Assembly: GCA_944800085.1 (NCBI GenBank)
Contig: CALYLO010000004.1
Coordinates: 248,001-312,000 of the forward strand
Length of the DNA: 64,000 bases
From: Paenibacillus melissococcoides
GTDB lineage: Bacteria; Bacillota; Bacilli; Paenibacillales; Paenibacillaceae
Reading direction: 5' to 3'
The notes beneath the pieces are model-generated. The model was not told the DNA's origin and did no database searches. It saw nothing but the letters and a program-made list of their open reading frames with translations. Positions 59,999 to 64,000 of this stretch are shown piece after piece (within the stretch, counting starts at the first letter, position 1; every line of letters begins with the position of its first letter). A program made the translations under genes and the position numbers.

Positions 59999-61510
59999 GT
60001 GAACTTATCGAATGTAGCTTGGCTGGACAAGGTAACCATTCAGACGGCAGCGAAGGCTGCAACCGGCATGGAAGCGGACGGCATCGTCGTCATCGGATCC
60101 CGCTCCGAGCTGGAGCAAGCTTCCGGATTCCCGGGAGCGGAGGCTTGCCAGGCAGCGGTGAAGGCCGGGCTGTTCGAGGCAGGCTGCTGCAAGACGTATG
60201 TCGCGGCGACAGGACAGGAGAAGGCTCCCGTCCTGATTGCGGTCGGCCGCAAGGATGAGGCGCTTACGACGAAGCAGGTGCGCCTGATGCTCGCGGAAGC
60301 TGCGCGCGAAGCGGTCAAGCTGAAGCTGTCCCGCGTCGCGGTTATCGTGCCGGACGAGCTGAAGAAGGCAGCCGGCGAAGAGGCCGCCGCGATGGCGCAT
60401 GTCATGGTGGAGGGCTTCTTGCTCGGAGCATACCAGCGCGTGACGTACAAGAAAGACGCAAAGCCGATTCACTGCGTTGAAGCACTGACGTTGGCCGGAG
60501 AAGGTCTTGATGAGAAGGCATGGAACGAAGGCGCGGTTCGCGGACAAGCCTATGCTTACGGAACGACCTTCGCGCGCGATCTGACGAATCTGCCTGGCAA
60601 TGTTCTGTACCCAAGCCGCCTCGCGGAGACGGCGATGGAGCTGGCGAAGCAGTTCGGCTTCGAGGCGCATGTGCTGGACGAGAAGGAGATCGAGGCGAAG
60701 GGCATGGGCGCCCTGCTGGGCGTCGGCAAAGGCTCGTCCAACCCGCCGCGCATGATCGCCTTGAAATACCAGGGCAAGCCGGAATGGACGGATGTATGCG
60801 GTCTCGTCGGCAAGGGCATTACGTTCGACACCGGCGGTATCTCGCTGAAGCGCTCCGTCAATATGGACGAGATGATCTGCGACATGGGCGGATCCGCGGC
60901 CGTGTTGGGCGCGATGGCGGCGATTGGCCGTCTGAAGCCGCAGGTGAACGTGGTCTGCGTCGTCGCTTCGGCCGAAAATATGCCGGCAGGCAACGCGCTG
61001 AAGCCGGGGGATGTCCTCACTTCCTACAGCGGACGCACGATTGAAGTGTTGAACACGGATGCGGAAGGCCGCCTCGTGCTGGCGGACGGCATGACGTACG
61101 CCAAGGAGCTGGGCGCGAGCAAGATTATCGATGCGGCAACTTTGACGGGGGCCGTAGGCGTGGCGCTCGGCAGCATCTCGACGGGTGTCGTCACGAACGA
61201 CGATGCTTTCTTTGCCCGCTTCCGGGAAGCGGCGGAGCGCACGAACGAATATGTGTGGCAGCTTCCGTCCCACCAGGAATATTGGGATATGCTGAAAAGC
61301 GACGTAGCCGACGTGCGCAACGCCATTCCTGGCGGTGCAGGCACGATTACGGGCGGACTGTTCATCGGCATGTTCGCCGACGGTCTGCCATGGATTCACC
61401 TCGACATTGCGGGCACGGCCTTCCTGAGCAGCGGCCGCGGGGTCGATCCGAAGGGCGCTACCGGGGTCATGGTCCGCACCATTACCGAATACGTACTGTC
61501 GGAGGCGTAA
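59999..61510 (+). CDS. pepA: Leucyl aminopeptidase (M17 family)
   Basis: A 503-residue cytoplasmic metallo-aminopeptidase that removes N-terminal residues from peptides. The N-terminal regulatory domain (about 1-170) precedes the catalytic domain with GLVGKGITFDTGGISLK (active-site Lys), MDEMICDMGGSAAVLGAM (metal Asp), and the signature NTDAEGRLVLADGM (Asp, Glu, Arg). GTG 59999 is the start that matches the family beginning; AAAGGGATGA lies before it. It is followed by a strong terminator and stands alone. The intergenic part before it (59812-59998) holds the kinase frame remainder and promoter sequences. Confidence 0.96.
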   Translation: MNLSNVAWLDKVTIQTAAKAATGMEADGIVVIGSRSELEQASGFPGAEACQAAVKAGLFEAGCCKTYVAATGQEKAPVLIAVGRKDEALTTKQVRLMLAEAAREAVKLKLSRVAVIVPDELKKAAGEEAAAMAHVMVEGFLLGAYQRVTYKKDAKPIHCVEALTLAGEGLDEKAWNEGAVRGQAYAYGTTFARDLTNLPGNVLYPSRLAETAMELAKQFGFEAHVLDEKEIEAKGMGALLGVGKGSSNPPRMIALKYQGKPEWTDVCGLVGKGITFDTGGISLKRSVNMDEMICDMGGSAAVLGAMAAIGRLKPQVNVVCVVASAENMPAGNALKPGDVLTSYSGRTIEVLNTDAEGRLVLADGMTYAKELGASKIIDAATLTGAVGVALGSISTGVVTNDDAFFARFREAAERTNEYVWQLPSHQEYWDMLKSDVADVRNAIPGGAGTITGGLFIGMFADGLPWIHLDIAGTAFLSSGRGVDPKGATGVMVRTITEYVLSEA

Positions 61511-61536
61511 AGGTCTGCCTTTCGACATAACGGGAT

Positions 61537-61577
61537 AATAGCCGGGGCCGGCCTAGAGTCGGCCTCGGCTATTTTTT
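61537..61577 (+). terminator. Intrinsic terminator of pepA
   Basis: AATAGCCG-GGCCG and CGGCC-CGGCTATT form a 13-pair stem with two offset bases, followed by TTTTT. Confidence 0.88.
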
Positions 61578-61696
61578 GTGCTTTTTGCCGGGTCGAGTGC
61601 AGGATGAATGCGGGACGGTGAGTTGCTCTCTGTGCGAGCGCGGCCGGGTGCGGGGTGATGAGTTTTTCTCTCTGCGGATGAGGTACGTGTGTTGGA

Positions 61697-62131
61697 AGAA
61701 TAGTTGGTCTCGTGGCGGAGCGGTAGGTGTGTAGTGGGGCGACTAGTTGGTCTTTTGGCAAATGCGGTAAGGTGTGGGGCGACTAATTGGTCTCGTGGCG
61801 GAGCGGTAGGTGTGTAGTGGGGCGACTAGTTGGTCTTTTGGCAAATGCGGTAAGGTGTGGGGCGACTAATTGGTCTCGTGGCGGATGCGGTAGGTGTGTA
61901 GTGGGGCGACTAGTTGGTCTTTTGGCAAATGCGGTAAGGTGTGGGGCGACTAATTGGTCTCGTGGCGGAGCGGTAGGTGTGTAGTGGGGCGACTAGTTGG
62001 TCTTTTGGCAAATGCGGTAAGGTGTGGGGCGACTAATTGGTCTCGTGGCGGATGCGGTATGTGTGTAGTGGGGCGATTAGTTGGTCTTTTGGCGGATGCG
62101 GTATGTGTGTGGGACGACTAGTTGGTCTCTT
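61697..62131. repeat. Minisatellite, period about 41-42 bases (higher-order 83-84)
   Basis: Units of the form GGGGCGACTAGTTGGTCT-TTGGC-ATGCGGTA-GTGTG recur about ten times. Alternating ACTAGTT and ACTAATT, and AAATGCGGTAAGG and GGAGCGGTAGG, versions pair into 83-base higher-order units beginning at 61741, 61824, 61908 and 61991. No gene lies here; short frames reflect the repeat. Bases 61578-61696 are similarly GT-rich. Confidence 0.85.
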
Positions 62132-62296
62132 CGCCGATGCAGGGCGAGTCTGGGGAGATAAGGAGGAGAGGGGGCGGGGGGACTCCAAGCAGATGCAAGG
62201 CATTCGCCTTATGCTGCGCTGGTTGCTGCGAATCCTGCAAAAATGCAGCTTTTCCCGAGGTTTTTCGCGCATAATGAAGAAATTCCTGCAAAAGCG

Positions 62297-63832
62297 CACT
62301 AGCGTTGCATAGAACCTGACATGAAGAAGACTTTAAACTCCAGATACGGAACTAATAATCATTATTTATATATATTTACAGTTTCTTTTTTCCTAGCAAA
62401 GCCAAAAGTCGATCTCCTACTAAACCATAGGAACATGTTACCATCAAATGTTAATATGCCATTATTACCTATTTAATCACCACTTTAACGGTCTTACATT
62501 GCTTTGGGTGTTTTCGTGGTCGACCACCCTTTCGTTTCTTCCGCCTGCCCTTCGAGTGCTTGGTTGGTTTGCGGTGCAGTGCCATCAAAAATTGATCCCA
62601 CGTTTTATTCATATAGACCCGAAGCAGCTTTAGAAATGACCATAGCGTTTGAGTGGTGTCAGCCTCCTTCCGGACCAACATGACTAAACCATATGCGATG
62701 AAGGCTAAAAAAATCTGGTTCCATACTGCCTCTGGATGGAAACTGTACAAATGGACTAAGCTCATATGTTGCTTCATCCATTTAAAGAATAATTCAATCA
62801 TCCAGCGGCGCCGATAAATCTCGCAGATTTGGGCTGCGGACTTATCCCAGACATTCGTAAGCACACGGTACTGGCGGTTCTTCTCATCGGTATACTCCAC
62901 TAACCGGAGCTGGGCTTCTATCACATGGCCTTCTTCATCCTTGTAGCTCACGATCACGTCAGCATCACGCACCACAGGCGTCGTTTCATCGATCTCGTGC
63001 TCGCAGATGATCGCCGTCTTGTTGCTTTTCTTAATGCGTGCCACGAAGCGTAGATTATCATCCAGCCACTGCTTATAGTGACCATATGTGATGTACCCGC
63101 GATCCAAAACATGAATGGCATCTTTATCGATCACCAGATCCAAAGCCACTTCGCTGTCAGCAACGCCTCGTGTGGAACAAACAATGTTTTCGGGATAGAC
63201 GGTATCCGGGTCGCAAACAGCAAGTTTGGTGTGGATCTTTACCCCGTTGCTGTGTTTGGAGCAGTAGGCCCATTTTCCAGCGACATCAGGGAGTGTAAGT
63301 ACCGTTGAATCGACAATGCTCAGTTTCCCGATGCCGGGGATACCCTGCTTCGGATAAAGTTGTTGCAAACGTTGTGTCACTTGAATCCATAGCTGCTGCA
63401 ACACCGGTAAAGGCAACGCTCTGAGTGTACGTACGAGTTGGGAAGCGCTAATGGATTTCAAGTGGATCGCCTGCTGCAGCTGTTCGTTCGCACGCAACGC
63501 GTTGCAGATATCTTCGAGGTCCGTGCGTTTATTCAATTGAGCATCAATGAGTAGTTTGATCGCTCTCACGAGTGTAAACTTTCGTCGATAATTGAAGATT
63601 GGGAATTCGTCGTCCGAGAGCTGAATCAAATTTAGGCATTTACAAATGACGGTCTGATCTGGTATATTACCCATGGTCTTTTCTCCTTTTGGTGAGGGAA
63701 TGGGTAACATGCCTATCCTTCAACATTAGGAGATTTTTTTATGAGTTACCAGATATAATCGATCAATAAATTGAAGAAAAAGTAATTAATGAGAAATATA
63801 TTTTTCATGTCAGGTTTGGTGCAAGGCTAGTG
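62297..63832 (-). mobile_element. IS4-family insertion sequence 2
   Basis: About 1536 bases with imperfect 29-base terminal inverted repeats (CACTAGCGTTGCAT-GAACCTGACATGAA against CACTAGCCTTGCAC-AAACCTGACATGAA). A perfect nine-base target duplication GCAAAAGCG lies at 62288-62296 and 63833-63841. The ends resemble those of the other IS4-family element (CACTAGCGTTGCAT), and the transposases are related. Confidence 0.9.
62469..63674 (-). CDS. IS4-family transposase
   Basis: A 401-residue DDE transposase with IGKLSIVDSTVLTLPDVAGK (first Asp), DRGYITYGHYKQWLDDNLRF (second Asp), and YRRRWMIELFFKWMKQHMSL (Y-R-E-K block). Its N-terminus MGNIPDQTVICKCL parallels MDNVPNHNVICQCL of the first element, so the two are sister elements. 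AAGGAG eight bases before ATG 63674 sets the start. The gene is intact. Confidence 0.92.
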   Translation of the reverse strand: MGNIPDQTVICKCLNLIQLSDDEFPIFNYRRKFTLVRAIKLLIDAQLNKRTDLEDICNALRANEQLQQAIHLKSISASQLVRTLRALPLPVLQQLWIQVTQRLQQLYPKQGIPGIGKLSIVDSTVLTLPDVAGKWAYCSKHSNGVKIHTKLAVCDPDTVYPENIVCSTRGVADSEVALDLVIDKDAIHVLDRGYITYGHYKQWLDDNLRFVARIKKSNKTAIICEHEIDETTPVVRDADVIVSYKDEEGHVIEAQLRLVEYTDEKNRQYRVLTNVWDKSAAQICEIYRRRWMIELFFKWMKQHMSLVHLYSFHPEAVWNQIFLAFIAYGLVMLVRKEADTTQTLWSFLKLLRVYMNKTWDQFLMALHRKPTKHSKGRRKKRKGGRPRKHPKQCKTVKVVIK

Positions 63833-64000
63833 GCAAAAGCGCAGCTTTTTGGTCTCTCAAGCCTCGGATCGCGGCTGAATGGGCAAAATTGATGCTGATT
63901 TGCAGGAATTCTTTTTTGGGATATAGTGATGCAAGGAGAAACTGCAGTTTTGCAGCATTGAACGAGTGGAGAATCGGATTATAGAGGACTGGACGAGTGC

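Larger units (their letters stand above)
62205..64000. repeat. Dispersed repeat, copy C, split by an IS4 element
   Basis: Left part 62205-62296 and right part 63842-64000 share AAATTCCTGCAAAAG, AAATTGATGC and TTTGCAGGAATTC with copies A and B. The right part continues past the window edge. The two parts abut the insertion sequence at 62297-63832. Confidence 0.65.

Noticed and set aside
61697..62131. CRISPR array
   Set aside because: Units are contiguous with no unique spacers, and no cas genes are present; it is a minisatellite.

Overview
The window looks like the chromosome of a spore-forming Gram-positive bacterium, most likely Paenibacillus or a close relative. The evidence is strong AGGAGG-type ribosome binding sites, frequent TTG and GTG starts, moderately high GC, and marker genes such as a bacilliredoxin (YtxJ/BrxC type), a CgeB-like glycosyltransferase, a sporulation-type histidine kinase, KTSC and DUF1360 proteins and a Rap-like TPR regulator. 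No RNA gene or CRISPR array was recognised. The genus call is an inference from gene content only.

Layout. (1) 0-3 kb: selD, a bacilliredoxin and a DUF1360 membrane protein. (2) 2-21 kb: a surface-type island with a CgeB-like transferase, a frameshifted cysteine-containing spore-surface-type protein, two predicted repeat/coiled-coil proteins, a Glu/Ala-rich protein followed by a JAMM protease, a tandem pair of small paralogues, methyltransferases, an acetyltransferase and GT2/GT4 glycosyltransferases. A rightward and a leftward transferase operon converge on a bidirectional terminator at 17.1 kb; the leftward one begins with GDP-mannose pyrophosphorylase. (3) 21.4-22.5 kb: mnmH, the selenouridine synthase that uses the SelD product. 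(4) 22.6-29.4 kb: an AT-rich, degraded accessory segment with a broken secreted-peptide-like gene, an interrupted small membrane protein, a 5'-truncated Rap-like receptor that still has its overlapping Phr-like peptide gene, an IS5/IS1182-type element, an IS1202/ISNCY-type element with an 18-bp target duplication, and an NYN ribonuclease whose 3' end that element displaced. (5) 29.4-31.6 kb: leuB, a dispersed-repeat copy and a decayed phosphatase-superfamily gene. (6) 31.6-42.4 kb: a second glycan island (GT4 enzymes, DegT aminotransferase, NeuD/PglD-type acetyltransferase) ending in a tandem duplication of a GT61-methyltransferase pair with remnants of a peroxiredoxin gene. (7) 42.4-49.2 kb: an S9 peptidase, an IS4-family element inside a dispersed repeat, a broken sgrR-like gene and a frameshifted acetyltransferase. 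(8) 49.2-57.5 kb: a tightly coupled leftward four-gene alpha-glucan operon (DUF4912, GH57-GT4 fusion, nucleotidyltransferase-mutase fusion, GH15), then a KTSC protein. (9) 57.7-64 kb: a small cysteine-containing protein, a sporulation-type kinase with a promoter and a Spo0A-box-like site, leucyl aminopeptidase, a minisatellite and a second IS4-family element, again inside a dispersed repeat.

Two themes stand out. One is surface glycan assembly: sugar activation (ManC), amino-sugar modification (DegT plus NeuD/PglD), about ten glycosyltransferases and several methyl- or acetyltransferases sit beside repetitive or cysteine-containing proteins, which suggests decoration of a spore or cell-surface polymer. 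The other is decay: roughly ten genes carry frameshifts, nonsense codons, deletions or insertion-sequence breaks. A few single-base shifts in short runs could be sequencing errors.
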